From the NCBI RefSeq assembly GCF_029960785.1, contig NZ_JASBQE010000007.1:156419-220418 (forward strand): 64,000 nt of DNA, given 5' to 3'. The stretch's first letter is position 1. Each line of letters begins with the position of its first letter. This document shows, piece after piece, positions 52,765-61,161 of this stretch. A program made the translations under genes and the position numbers. Source of the DNA: Polyangium sp. 15x6. GTDB taxonomy: Bacteria; Myxococcota_A; Polyangia; Polyangiales; Polyangiaceae. The notes below the pieces were generated by a model. It was not told where the DNA came from and did not search any database. It was given only the letters and a program-made list of their open reading frames with translations.

Positions 52765-54032
52765 CCCGGCTGCCCTTTGATCCGCACCGTATCGGCCCCG
52801 ACCTGCGCGAGCTTGCGTTCCATGTACTCGTAACCTCGATCGAGGTGATAGACGCGCAAGACCTCCGTCTCGCCCTCCGTCGCGAGCAGGCCCGCGATCA
52901 CGAGCGACGCGCTCGCGCGGAGGTCCGTGGCCATCACCTTCGCGCCCGAGAGCGGGCGGCCGCCGTGCACGTGCGCCGTGTGCCCGTCGGTGTCGATCTC
53001 CGCGCCCATGCGGCGCAGCTCCGGCACGTGCATGAACCGGTTCTCGAAGATCGTCTCGACGATCCGCGACGTCCCGCGCGCCAGGCACATGAGCACCATG
53101 AACTGCGCTTGCATGTCCGTGGGGAAGCCCGGGTGCGGCGCGGTCATCACGTCCACGGGGCGCAGCGGCCGATCGGGGTCGCGGCGGATGCGCACGCAGT
53201 CGCCCTCGCGCCCGACCTCCACGCCCGTCGCGCGGAGCTTCGCCACCACGGCTTCGAGGTCCTCGAGCGGCGCGTTCTCGAGCAGCACGTCGCCGCCCGC
53301 CGCGGCCGCCGCGACCATGTACGTCCCGGTCTCGATGCGGTCCGAGATGATCGCGTGATCGAACGGGTCGAGCTCGTCGCGGCCCTCGATGTGGATGACG
53401 TCGGTGCCTGCGCCGTCGACGCGCGCGCCCATCTTGTTGAGCACGCGGCCGAGCTCCTCGACCTCCGGCTCGCGGGCGCAGTTGACCAGCGTGGTGCGGC
53501 CCTTCGCGAGCGCGGCGGCCATCATGATGTTCTCGGTGCCCGTCACGGTGGGCATGTCGAAGACGACCTCGGCGCCCTTCAGCCGCTTGCACTCGGCGTG
53601 GATGTAGCCGTTCGAGAGGCGGATCGTCGCGCCGAGCGCTTCGAGGCCCTTCAGGTGCTGATCGACGGGGCGCGAGCCGATCTGGCATCCGCCGGGGAGG
53701 CTCACCTTGGCGCGGCCGTACCGCGCGACGAGGGGCCCGAGCACGAGCACGCTGGCGCGCATCTGCTTGACGAGCTCGTAGGGGGCCTCGGGGTTCGCCT
53801 CAGGGCCGCCGGCGACGCGCACGAGGGGCGGGTCGACCATCACGTTTCGGCCGAGCACGCGCAAAAGCTCGCCCGTGGTCTCGATGTCCTTGAGGGCCGG
53901 CACGTTGCGCAGGATGCTCTCGCCGTCCGAGAGGAGCGTCGCGCACAGGATCGGCAGCGCCGCGTTCTTCGCGCCGCTCACGCGGATCTTGCCCTGAAGC
54001 TGCTTTCCACCGCGAATCCGGATGACGTCCAT
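52761..54032 (-). CDS. murA: UDP-N-acetylglucosamine 1-carboxyvinyltransferase
   Basis: A 423-residue enzyme that starts peptidoglycan precursor synthesis by adding enolpyruvate to UDP-GlcNAc. Catalytic Cys is C116 in [16 protein letters not shown], so fosfomycin sensitivity is expected. [30 protein letters not shown] and [13 protein letters not shown] are family motifs. ATG 54032 gives the usual N-terminus; ATG 54050 would add six residues. It is translationally coupled to hisG, an uncommon pairing outside some proteobacteria and actinobacteria. Confidence 0.95.
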   Translation of the reverse strand: MDVIRIRGGKQLQGKIRVSGAKNAALPILCATLLSDGESILRNVPALKDIETTGELLRVLGRNVMVDPPLVRVAGGPEANPEAPYELVKQMRASVLVLGPLVARYGRAKVSLPGGCQIGSRPVDQHLKGLEALGATIRLSNGYIHAECKRLKGAEVVFDMPTVTGTENIMMAAALAKGRTTLVNCAREPEVEELGRVLNKMGARVDGAGTDVIHIEGRDELDPFDHAIISDRIETGTYMVAAAAAGGDVLLENAPLEDLEAVVAKLRATGVEVGREGDCVRIRRDPDRPLRPVDVMTAPHPGFPTDMQAQFMVLMCLARGTSRIVETIFENRFMHVPELRRMGAEIDTDGHTAHVHGGRPLSGAKVMATDLRASASLVIAGLLATEGETEVLRVYHLDRGYEYMERKLAQVGADTVRIKGQPG

Positions 54033-54167
54033 GGCTTCGACTCTTCGCATGATTCGCTCGGGAAGGCGAACGTTTGGCGAGCGTTCCCCGAGGCCGCGTA
54101 TGTAGGCGTGGGTGGGATCCGCGTGTCAGCTCGCAGGACGCAAGGTACGATGGGCATCGGAGAGCGC

Positions 54168-55499
54168 ATGAATTCCGGGGAACAAGAACACGACAAGGAG
54201 CTCGAGGCGCCGGCCGAAGACAGGGCCCCGCCGAATCCCGCGATGGTCCCCTTCGCGCCGCCCGAGGCTCCGCTCGCGGCGCCCGAACCGACGCCCTCTA
54301 CGCACAGCCGACTCGCGGACGCCGCGCTCGTGATGTTGCTCGTCGTCGGGTACGTCTCGCCGACCGTCGCGGCTCTCGTCGCGCTCGCCACGGGAGCACG
54401 CGGCCTCGCGTTCATCTGCTTCGGGATCGCGGCCGTCGGCATCGGGATCTGGGCCATCATCCGACTCTACCGTCGCACCCGAACACACGGGCGCGGCGCG
54501 GCTCTGGCGTGGGCGGACATCCTCGTCCTCGGCATCCTCCCCGCGTGGGGGCTTTTCTACAACCACATCGTCAACGCGACGTGCCAGGTGATGGAGTGCG
54601 AGGCGAGCGGCGAGGTCTTCCGCCCGCTCGCCGAGCCCGAGGTCTTTGGCCTGCTCGCGTTTCACCTCGTGACGGCGCTCGCTTACGTGGTCTCGCGGCG
54701 CAGGCGCGCGGCGTTGCACCCGCCGATGGCCGAGCTTCTCGTGCACGCGGGCATGCTCGCGGGAATGGCCATCCACGTACTGCTCGCGGTGCATTTCGGC
54801 AAATGGGTGCTCATTGGCGTGGTGTTCCCGCCGGCCTTCTTGCCCTGTTTGTCCCCGGTTCTGACCGTGATCCTCTACGGCGCGGAGCTCCGCCACCGCC
54901 TGCGCCTGCGGGGCGCGGACGCGCGGGCGATCGGAAAGCCGCTCGCCGTGTATCGCGAAGGCCCGGAGCAATCCTTCCTTCCCGAGAAGATCCACCGCCC
55001 GACGCTGCTCCGCGCCCTCGCCTTGTCCCCGGTCGTGCTCGGCGTGCACGCCGTGATCCAGGCAGTTTGGCTGGGCCATGCGGCGGGCGCGCTCCAGGTC
55101 TTCACGCGGACGTGCGACTACACGCTCTCGCGGCTCCCGGTGGAGGTGCTCCCCGGCGATTGCCATTACCTCTGCACCGTGGCCGCGCGCGGCCATTCCT
55201 GGCTCGTGCGCCCGCTCCGCATGGGCCGGCGCGGCGGCGTCCCGATCATCGTGAACCGGCAGCTCGCGGTGGCGAACGCGTTCGAGGACCTGCTCCACGA
55301 GCGCTGGCCCCGCTTCGGTCGTTTGGCGCGACGAACGTACGACCTCCTCGCCCGGCCCGTGTGCAACTACCTGCGCCCGGCGTGGGTCTCGGACGTGGTG
55401 TACCTCTTGATGAAGCCGGCGGAGTGGGTCTTCTACCTCGTGCTCGTGCTCCTCGATCCGAGGTCGCCGGAGACGCGGATCGATCGGATGTATCGCTGA
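54168..55499 (+). CDS. Polytopic membrane protein of unknown function
   Basis: A 443-residue protein. An N-terminal disordered stretch (about 1-45, Glu/Pro/Ala) precedes about seven hydrophobic helices (ALVMLLVVGYVSPTVAALVA, ILVLGILPAWGLFYNHIVNA, LLVHAGMLAGMAIHVLLAVH and others). After residue 300 comes a soluble part with CDYTLSRLPVEVLPGDCHYL and GHSWLVRPLRMGRRGG, then PVCNYLRPAWVSDVVYLLMK. I recall similar proteins annotated DUF6688, but I am unsure. GGAGAG before ATG 54168 favours that start; ATG 54150 is also in frame. It diverges from murA. Confidence 0.7.
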   Translation: MNSGEQEHDKELEAPAEDRAPPNPAMVPFAPPEAPLAAPEPTPSTHSRLADAALVMLLVVGYVSPTVAALVALATGARGLAFICFGIAAVGIGIWAIIRLYRRTRTHGRGAALAWADILVLGILPAWGLFYNHIVNATCQVMECEASGEVFRPLAEPEVFGLLAFHLVTALAYVVSRRRRAALHPPMAELLVHAGMLAGMAIHVLLAVHFGKWVLIGVVFPPAFLPCLSPVLTVILYGAELRHRLRLRGADARAIGKPLAVYREGPEQSFLPEKIHRPTLLRALALSPVVLGVHAVIQAVWLGHAAGALQVFTRTCDYTLSRLPVEVLPGDCHYLCTVAARGHSWLVRPLRMGRRGGVPIIVNRQLAVANAFEDLLHERWPRFGRLARRTYDLLARPVCNYLRPAWVSDVVYLLMKPAEWVFYLVLVLLDPRSPETRIDRMYR

Positions 55500-55581
55500 T
55501 CCGTTTGGGGCGAAGAACCCCGGGGACCAACATCGCCCCCTTTTCCCCGAGGTTTCACCTGGGCTAACCTACGCCCGCGTC

Positions 55582-56790
55582 ATGCCTTTCTTCTCTTCGC
55601 GACTTGCCATCGGCCTCGCGCTCGCCGCGTCCCTCGTGGCGCGCTCGGCCGCGGCCATCGAGCCTGATCCCGTGCCCTCGCTCGATCTGCGGGGGTACCG
55701 TCCTTCCACCGATCCCGCGGCGGGCCTCTTCCTCGAACCCGTCTCCACGCCGGCGCACGGCGACTGGAACATCGCCGTCCACGGCTCGTACGCCTACAGA
55801 CCCATCACGCTCCGCGATCCCGCGACGAACGAGCACGCGTTCGACGTCCTGAGCCATCAGCTCACCGGCGACCTCGTCGCCAACATCGGCGCCCTCGGCC
55901 GCCTCTCCTTCGGCGTCAACCTGCCCTTCGCCCTGTACCAGAAGGGCGACACCCCCGACTTCGACTCGATCGCCGCGCTCGGACCGACGAACATCCCCGA
56001 GCAGGCCCTCGGCGACCTCGCGTTCACCGGCAAGCTCGTCATCGTAAAACCCACCGGCGGCGACCTCGGAGGGTTTGCCCTCGGCCTCCACGAGCGGTTC
56101 ACCGTCCCCACCGGCGATCGGGGCTCCTTCCTCGGCGAAGGCGCCATCACCAGCACCACGCGTCTGCTCGCCGAGTACCGCCTCCTCGTCCTCGGCTTCC
56201 ACCTCGCCGCGGGCGTCAAGCTCCGCGCCGAGACCGAGAACTTCGCCTGCGCCCACATCCCCGCGACCGACCTCCCCCACGGCTGCCGCCAGCGCATCGG
56301 GCACGAGCTCCCGTTCTCCTTCGGCCTCTCCTTCCGGCCCCAGGCCCTCGGCATCGACGAAGCCGGGCGTTTCACCGTGTTCGTCGAGACGAACGGGCAC
56401 GTGCCGATCTACCCCATGGAGCCTTCCCAGAACCGCACCCTCACCGCGTTCGAGGCTGCGCTCGGGGCGCGGGCGCAGCTCGGGGATTTTTCGATCCTCG
56501 CCGGCGCGTCGCGCGGGTTCTTCGGCGGCATCGGCACGGGACCCTTGCGCGTGATGCTGGGCATCGGCTGGGCGCCGCGCGTGCGCGACGTCGACCAGGA
56601 CGGCGTGCCGGACGAGGCCGACCAGTGCCGCGAGCTCGCCGAGGACAAGGACGGCTTCGAGGACCAAGACGGCTGCCCCGACGGCGACAACGACGACGAC
56701 GGCGTGCCCGACAACGAAGACAAGTGCCCCAAGACCAAGGAAGACGAGGACGGCAAGGACGACGACGACGGCTGCCCCGAGCCAGAGTGA
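55582..56790 (+). CDS. Outer-membrane barrel-like protein with C-terminal thrombospondin type 3 repeats
   Basis: A 402-residue protein with a Sec signal (cleavage near SAAA, residue 24). Residues 30-330 have alternating beta-strand patterns with aromatic/polar strands (VHGSYAYRPITLRDP, RLSFGVNLPFALYQKG, FTVFVETNGHVPIYP), as in outer-membrane beta-barrels. Residues about 335-402 are acidic TSP3 calcium-binding repeats (DQDGVPDEADQC, DKDGFEDQDGCPDGD, DDDGVPDNEDKCP). In relatives an OmpA peptidoglycan-binding domain usually follows; here the protein stops at GCPEPE. It may be a truncated relative or a natural short form. Confidence 0.75.
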   Translation: MPFFSSRLAIGLALAASLVARSAAAIEPDPVPSLDLRGYRPSTDPAAGLFLEPVSTPAHGDWNIAVHGSYAYRPITLRDPATNEHAFDVLSHQLTGDLVANIGALGRLSFGVNLPFALYQKGDTPDFDSIAALGPTNIPEQALGDLAFTGKLVIVKPTGGDLGGFALGLHERFTVPTGDRGSFLGEGAITSTTRLLAEYRLLVLGFHLAAGVKLRAETENFACAHIPATDLPHGCRQRIGHELPFSFGLSFRPQALGIDEAGRFTVFVETNGHVPIYPMEPSQNRTLTAFEAALGARAQLGDFSILAGASRGFFGGIGTGPLRVMLGIGWAPRVRDVDQDGVPDEADQCRELAEDKDGFEDQDGCPDGDNDDDGVPDNEDKCPKTKEDEDGKDDDDGCPEPE

Positions 56791-56903
56791 TGTAAGTGGT
56801 CCTTGGACGGAATAATCCTGGAACTGAGGAATCCGTTGGGGTCGATGAAGTAAGGTCGTTGACGGGCGAGGGGTTCCCGTAGGATGGTGGGTGGTCTGCC
56901 TCG

Positions 56904-57281
56904 ATGGCACAACACCGCTTCCACCTCACGACGACGCCGCCGGATCGGATCACGATCGAGATCGGCGGTGCGCTCGGGGATCTGATCGCGGAGGAGCTCA
57001 CGGCGAAGACCGTGGAAGCGCTCGCCAACCAGGCGACCACGAAGCTCGTGCTCCTGGACATCCGCGGGCTCACCGATTTCACGGTGATGGCGCGCGTGGG
57101 CCTCGGCACGTGCCAGAAGCTCCTCCGGCGGCGGCAAATCCGGACGGCGTGGCTCGTCTCGACGCCGCGGCAACACGGGCTCGCCACGCTCGTCGCGCAC
57201 AACGCCGCCGACGACGGCGCCGGCGTGTTTCAGACGCTCGCGCAGGCGGAGGCGTGGTTCGCTTCGAAGAAGCTCACGTGA
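56904..57281 (+). CDS. STAS/SpoIIAA-like small protein
   Basis: A 125-residue cytoplasmic protein. The pattern of alternating strands and helices (DRITIEIGGALGDLIAEELT, KLVLLDIRGLTDFTVMARVG, IRTAWLVSTPRQHGLATLVA, GVFQTLAQAEAWFASKK) fits the SpoIIAA/STAS-like fold. No conserved phosphorylatable Ser is evident. Similar single-domain proteins are numerous in myxobacteria, usually without a partner gene, as here. Convergent with the radical SAM gene, with a terminator-like hairpin between. Confidence 0.65.
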   Translation: MAQHRFHLTTTPPDRITIEIGGALGDLIAEELTAKTVEALANQATTKLVLLDIRGLTDFTVMARVGLGTCQKLLRRRQIRTAWLVSTPRQHGLATLVAHNAADDGAGVFQTLAQAEAWFASKKLT

Positions 57282-57295
57282 GCGAGGACGAACCG

Positions 57296-57318
57296 GAGCG
57301 CCGAAGGGTTCGGCGCTC
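57296..57318. terminator. Hairpin between convergent genes
   Basis: A perfect 10-bp stem, GAGCGCCGAA and TTCGGCGCTC, closes a 3-nt GGG loop. A second copy of the right arm, TTCGGCGCTT, follows at 57323, so an alternative pairing exists. It lies between the STAS-like gene and the end of the radical SAM gene and may end transcription from both sides; there is no U-run. Confidence 0.6.
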
Positions 57319-57332
57319 TCGGGTTCGGCGCT

Positions 57333-59201
57333 TCAGGACGGCACGATCGGCAAGCGGACGGCCTTCTTCCGTTCCTGCTTGGCGAGCTCGTGCTCCTTCA
57401 CGGTGAGGGGATTCTCGAATTCGGGCAGGGGCAGGTCCTTGTTCTTCGCGTAGATCGGGTGCCTGCCGTATTTGCGGTACCACTCGGCGACCGTGGCGTT
57501 CGCCTTGATCTTTTCGAGCACGTTGCGCCAGCCGACGCCCGTGTTGTAGGCGCAGAAGCTGATCTCGCCCATCTGCGTGCCGTAGGGGATGATGCACATC
57601 TCCGTCCGGCGGAAATCGTAATTGAAGAGGTCCTGGAACCACATGCCGGCGACGAAGAGCACGCGCCACTCGTACTCCTTCGCGTCGTTCTCGCCCGCGT
57701 GCGCGGCGCCCGTCTGGCTCATGAATTGCTTCACGAGCGTCTTCACGTCGAACCCGGGCGGCGCCTTCTCCGGCTTGTAATGGCGGAGGATGCTCGTGAG
57801 CACCTGCGCCTTCGTCCATTTCGAGCCCCGGCCCGCGTCGAAGATCGTTCGGAAATCCCGCAGGATACCTTCCATGTCGAGGAACTCGAGCAACGGGACC
57901 ATCTGCTTCGTCTTCTTGTTGACGAAGAGCACGGTGCCGATGCCGCAGTTCGGATGACAGCCGCAATTGAGCTGACCGAAATCCTTGTCCGGGCCGTCGA
58001 GCAGATCGACGACGTCGCCGAACGGCGAGAGCGCCGAGAGCGGGAACCAATCCCGCAATGGCTCGGTGACGCCGGTCTGCGCCTTCACGTCGCGCGCGAG
58101 GTGGCTCAGCGTGTACCGTTGCTTCTCGCGCAGCTCGTCGGAGATGTCCTCGTCGCGGCCGGTGAAGCTCACGGGCTGAAAGCTCACGACCGTGACCTTG
58201 TCGGCATTTTCGATCGCGAACTGGATGATCGGGCCGACCATGTCGTTGTTCACGCCATTGACGACGGTCACGACGAGGATGACGTCGATGCCCACCGCCG
58301 CGAGCTCCTCGATCGCCCGGAGCTTGACGTCGTAGAGGTTCGCGATCTTGCGGTGGCTGTTCGCCTCGTTCGTGACCCCGTCGAACTGGAGATAGGCCAT
58401 CCGGAGGCCCGCCTCTTTGCATTCCTTGGCGAAGCCGGGCTCCTGGGCGAAGCGGAGGCCGTTCGTCGCGCATTGCACGGCGAAATACCCCTTCTTGCGG
58501 GCATAACGAATCGCGTCGAGGAAATGGGGCGAGAGCGTGGGCTCGCCGCCGGAGAACTGGATCGACATCTGCCGCCGCGGCCGCACCTCGGCCGCGTCGT
58601 CGAGGATCTGTGTGATTTCCTCCCAGGAGAGCTCGTGCACGTAGCCGACCTGATTCGCGTCCATGAAGCACGGGTCGCACATCATGTTGCAGCGATTCGT
58701 GAGGTCGACCGTGAGCACCGAGCCGCGGCCGTACTTGATCGAGCTCGATCCGTGCTGGTGGATACGATCGGGCGTCATCACCACGTCGCGGCCCTGGAAG
58801 AGGCTCTCGATCCGCGCGAGGAATTTCGGGTCGATCGAGATGACGTCGCTCACGAGCCCGTGCTTCGGGCACTCCTTCTCCATCCGGATCTGGCCGTCGC
58901 GCTCGACGATGTGCGCCTTGATCTCCCCGGGCTTGTCCGTGACGAGCTTCGTCCAGTCCGCGTCGCCGCGCAGGATCTCCGTGCGCGCTTCCTTGACGCA
59001 CGTCGGGCACAAGCTGTCCGTCACCCGAGGCCAGCCGAGCGGCGGCTTCGTCCGCTCCTTGCCGCGCGGGATGGGGCGATCGCTCCATCGAGGCTTGAAC
59101 GGCAGGGGCTCCGGGCCGAGCGTGTTCAGCGTTTGCATCACCGGCCAGACTCGGTTCGCGGAGGCCGTGACGAATTTCTCCAGATGGCGCACGGACAACA
59201 T
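57333..59201 (-). CDS. Radical SAM protein resembling tetraether lipid synthase (Tes/MJ0619-type)
   Basis: A 622-residue protein. Residues 60-120 hold a rubredoxin-like CX2C...C...H cluster (C65, C68, C111, H114; SLCPTC then CPKHG). The radical SAM core follows with LTNRCNMMCDPCFMDANQ (C171, C175, C178), the SGGEPTLSPHF motif and QCATNGLRFA. After residue 420 come more Cys motifs (NCGCHPNCG, then CIIPYGTQMGEISFCAYN). This order, N-terminal CxxC/CPKHG, radical SAM, then late Cys groups, is that of archaeal tetraether synthase Tes and MJ0619, which join or methylate hydrocarbon chains. Relatives with other lipid substrates are known in bacteria. Start ATG 59201 is the first in-frame methionine that precedes the conserved part. 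The 940-bp gene-free region upstream should carry the promoter. Confidence 0.75.
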   Translation of the reverse strand: MLSVRHLEKFVTASANRVWPVMQTLNTLGPEPLPFKPRWSDRPIPRGKERTKPPLGWPRVTDSLCPTCVKEARTEILRGDADWTKLVTDKPGEIKAHIVERDGQIRMEKECPKHGLVSDVISIDPKFLARIESLFQGRDVVMTPDRIHQHGSSSIKYGRGSVLTVDLTNRCNMMCDPCFMDANQVGYVHELSWEEITQILDDAAEVRPRRQMSIQFSGGEPTLSPHFLDAIRYARKKGYFAVQCATNGLRFAQEPGFAKECKEAGLRMAYLQFDGVTNEANSHRKIANLYDVKLRAIEELAAVGIDVILVVTVVNGVNNDMVGPIIQFAIENADKVTVVSFQPVSFTGRDEDISDELREKQRYTLSHLARDVKAQTGVTEPLRDWFPLSALSPFGDVVDLLDGPDKDFGQLNCGCHPNCGIGTVLFVNKKTKQMVPLLEFLDMEGILRDFRTIFDAGRGSKWTKAQVLTSILRHYKPEKAPPGFDVKTLVKQFMSQTGAAHAGENDAKEYEWRVLFVAGMWFQDLFNYDFRRTEMCIIPYGTQMGEISFCAYNTGVGWRNVLEKIKANATVAEWYRKYGRHPIYAKNKDLPLPEFENPLTVKEHELAKQERKKAVRLPIVPS

Positions 59202-59279
59202 CGGTGCTGCGTCTCCTCGGGCCCCCCCGATCGGGTGACGTAACGTAGTTGCCAGCCGCCAGCCCGACCAGCAATTTCG

Positions 59280-59300
59280 TTCCGTTCTGACGATACGGAA
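59280..59300. promoter_or_regulatory. Inverted repeat upstream of the Tes-like gene
   Basis: TTCCGT and ACGGAA separated by 9 bp, about 80 bp upstream of the radical SAM start, the position of an operator or promoter-binding site. No recognised regulator consensus. Confidence 0.35.
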
Positions 59301-59844
59301 TACTGCTGCGCCGCGGCGAGGTGGGCCGGCGAGCGCGCCGACACGGCCAAGATGGGGCTTGACAGGGAGGAGGGACCCGGTGCGGCGGCCCTGGGCCCCG
59401 CGGCGCCCCGGCGTCGGTCTCGTGGAACGGTTGGGCGCGACGCGCGCGGCGTGCGGGAGCGCAGGCTCTCGCGGACGCGGGCGAGGGTGCGTCGCCGCGC
59501 GGAGGACGACCATCGATCGTGGCCGAAACCGCGCCGTCGCGTGACCGGGGACGGGCGCGATTCGCGTTTGGCGACGGGACGGTGGATCGGAGATGATCCA
59601 GGGAGGGGCGTCGCGGAGGGTGCGTCCGAGCGCGATTGAGGATCGAATCCACGGCGAAACGTGGCGTCGCGCGACGCGCCGATATCGTTGGTCGAGCCGC
59701 ACATGCCGATCACCCCCGTTTGACTCGAACGATGGAGGGACCATTTTCGCGGAGAAATACGGCCCATCTCGTTGTCAAACGGTTCGGCCCGGCGGGCCCG
59801 GAACGTACGAATTCGTCGGGATTGCGTGAACGGGTGAAAATTTG

Positions 59845-59873
59845 TTGCGCGCGGGCGCCGGCCGACCGTATCT
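59845..59873 (+). promoter_or_regulatory. Weak candidate promoter for the DUF2589-like operon
   Basis: TTGCGC (59845-59850) and GTATCT (59868-59873) with 17-bp spacing, 269 bp before the first gene. The -10 match is poor; it is the best pair I see in this leader, and would place the hairpin at 59981 in the transcript leader. Confidence 0.25.
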
Positions 59874-59980
59874 CTAGTCCACCGGCGGGCGGCCGATATG
59901 GCCGCAGCCGGGGCTCGCGACTCTTGGCTCGAGGGTCTGCGTCTCGCTGCTTTGCCGTGATTCGCGGGCGTGGCCCAGGT

Positions 59981-60013
59981 GCGAAGCGACGGCGACGTGT
60001 GTCGTCGCTTCGC
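59981..60013 (+). promoter_or_regulatory. Strong leader hairpin upstream of the DUF2589-like operon
   Basis: Perfect 11-bp arms GCGAAGCGACG (59981-59991) and CGTCGCTTCGC (60003-60013) with an 11-nt loop, about 130 bp before the first operon gene. Without a T-run it is not a simple terminator; it may be an operator, a leader structure or part of a small RNA. Confidence 0.55.
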
Positions 60014-60141
60014 GCGGGTGCGCCGTGAATCGCTTTTTCACGGCCAAGGGGCGGATCTCGACCGGCTTGCCGTGTGTTCGTGGTGCTCCGGCGGTAATTG
60101 CCGTTTTCGGCGCCCGGCGGCAACCAAAAAGGAGTCTTACC

Positions 60142-60792
60142 ATGGCTGATGGTGGTGATAAGGGCGGCGGCGGCGACGAGGCCTCTGGCGGCGATCAACA
60201 AGCCGCGACGCAGCTCCTGAGTCAGATCCCCTTCGGGGCGATCATCGGCGGTCCGCTCGTCGCGGGCGTCGAGGCGCAGACGTTGGCGGCGAACGCGACG
60301 CTGAAGTACGTGCTGGGTGTCCTCTTCGGCCTCGATGACAAGGGCAACCCCAAGTCGTCGACGGACCAGACGAAGCCGTCGGCCGTCATGTCGGTCACGT
60401 TCACGTTCTCGAGGGGCGGCGACACGGCGCAGCTCACGGTGCCGCTCTTGACCCTCGTGCCGATCCCGTACCTGCTCGTCGAGACGATGGATATCAACTT
60501 CAAGGCGGCCATCAATGCGACGTCGAGCTTCGATACGAAGCAGAGCACGTCGAGCGATAGCAGCGCCTCGATGGACGGATCCGTGGGCTTCCTCTTCGAC
60601 AAGGTCAATTTCAAGGGCAGCTACTCGAGCAAGTCGGACTCGAGCTCGACGCGCGATTCGAAGTACTCCGTCGAGTACACGATCAACGTCAACGTGCACG
60701 CCACGGGTCACGACATGCCGGCGGGCACCTCGAAGGTGCTCAACATGCTGAACGACGCCATCAAGTCGGTGCCGGGGAAGCAGACGACGTGA
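60142..60792 (+). CDS. DUF2589-like protein, first paralogue
   Basis: A 216-residue protein. After a Gly/Asp-rich start, SQIPFGAIIGGPLVAGVEAQ (about 27-46) and VPLLTLVPIPYLLVETMDIN (about 100-119) are the landmark segments of DUF2589-type proteins as I remember them; function unknown. Residues about 128-175 form an insertion rich in Ser, Lys and Asp (STSSDSSASMDG, SYSSKSDSSSTRDS). The C-terminus HDMPAGTSKVLNMLNDAI is shared in pattern with the second paralogue. No signal peptide. AAAAAGGAG 8 bp before ATG 60142 is one of the strongest ribosome binding sites in the window, suggesting high expression. First gene of a five-gene set. Confidence 0.75.
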   Translation: MADGGDKGGGGDEASGGDQQAATQLLSQIPFGAIIGGPLVAGVEAQTLAANATLKYVLGVLFGLDDKGNPKSSTDQTKPSAVMSVTFTFSRGGDTAQLTVPLLTLVPIPYLLVETMDINFKAAINATSSFDTKQSTSSDSSASMDGSVGFLFDKVNFKGSYSSKSDSSSTRDSKYSVEYTINVNVHATGHDMPAGTSKVLNMLNDAIKSVPGKQTT

Positions 60793-60802
60793 GCTGAACG
60801 AG

Positions 60803-60838
60803 GGCGCCCGCGCGGAAAGAAGAAGGTGCGCGGGTCGC
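60803..60838 (+). promoter_or_regulatory. Intercistronic hairpin
   Basis: GGCGCCCGCGC pairs with GCGCGGGTCGCC (one bulged base) around an A/G-rich 13-nt loop. It sits 10 bp after the first DUF2589-like stop. No T-run follows, so partial attenuation or mRNA protection is likelier than termination. Confidence 0.45.
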
Positions 60839-60875
60839 CGGGAACTCCACCTGTTGTGGTCCGGGGTGAGCGTCG

Positions 60876-61151
60876 ATGCAGGGTCGAGTCGAGCGCATGG
60901 TCACCGCCGTGCTGCATGAAATCGAGCGAGGGCTGTTGCTCGCTCGTCTGCCTCCCCGCGAGCTTTCCGGAGCGCAGCAGGTGGAGCCTTTCCGTTCGAG
61001 CCTGCGCACGATCCATGTCGCGTGCACGCTCGAAATACCCCTCGAGGCGCCTGAACGAGCGGTTCTGAGGGTGAATGTATCGTTCGAGATCGACGCGTCG
61101 GGCGTCCCGCGGCTCGTGGCGTCGCGGTCGTCCGTAGCGGGTGAGCGTTGA
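60876..61151 (+). CDS. Small hypothetical protein between the DUF2589-like paralogues
   Basis: A 91-residue protein (start MQGRVERMVTAVLHEIERGL). Residues 1-25 are probably an amphipathic helix; residues 45-85 look like beta-strands (IHVACTLEIPLEAPERAVLR, VNVSFEIDASGVPRLVAS). No family recognised. It ends 10 bp before the second DUF2589-like start, so it is placed as an operon member. The strand pattern resembles, loosely, the beta part of its neighbours. No strong ribosome binding site. Confidence 0.5.
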   Translation: MQGRVERMVTAVLHEIERGLLLARLPPRELSGAQQVEPFRSSLRTIHVACTLEIPLEAPERAVLRVNVSFEIDASGVPRLVASRSSVAGER

Positions 61152-61161
61152 GGAGTCTGTC

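Larger units (their letters stand above)
59202..60141. other. 940-bp gene-free region between divergent operons
   Basis: The longest gene-free stretch in the window, flanked by the divergent Tes-like and DUF2589-like genes. Base composition is as GC-rich as coding DNA, but no ORF has convincing codon bias or a ribosome binding site. It contains a 6-bp inverted repeat with 9-bp spacer (59280-59300), an AT-richer stretch near 59835-59850, a candidate TTGCGC-17-GTATCT pair (59845-59873) and a strong hairpin (59981-60013). It could also hide a small RNA. Confidence 0.45.

Noticed and set aside
59636..60028. 130-codon ORF in the leader of the DUF2589-like operon
   Set aside because: No ribosome binding site, Arg-rich shadow-like composition and no codon bias; treated as leader sequence.
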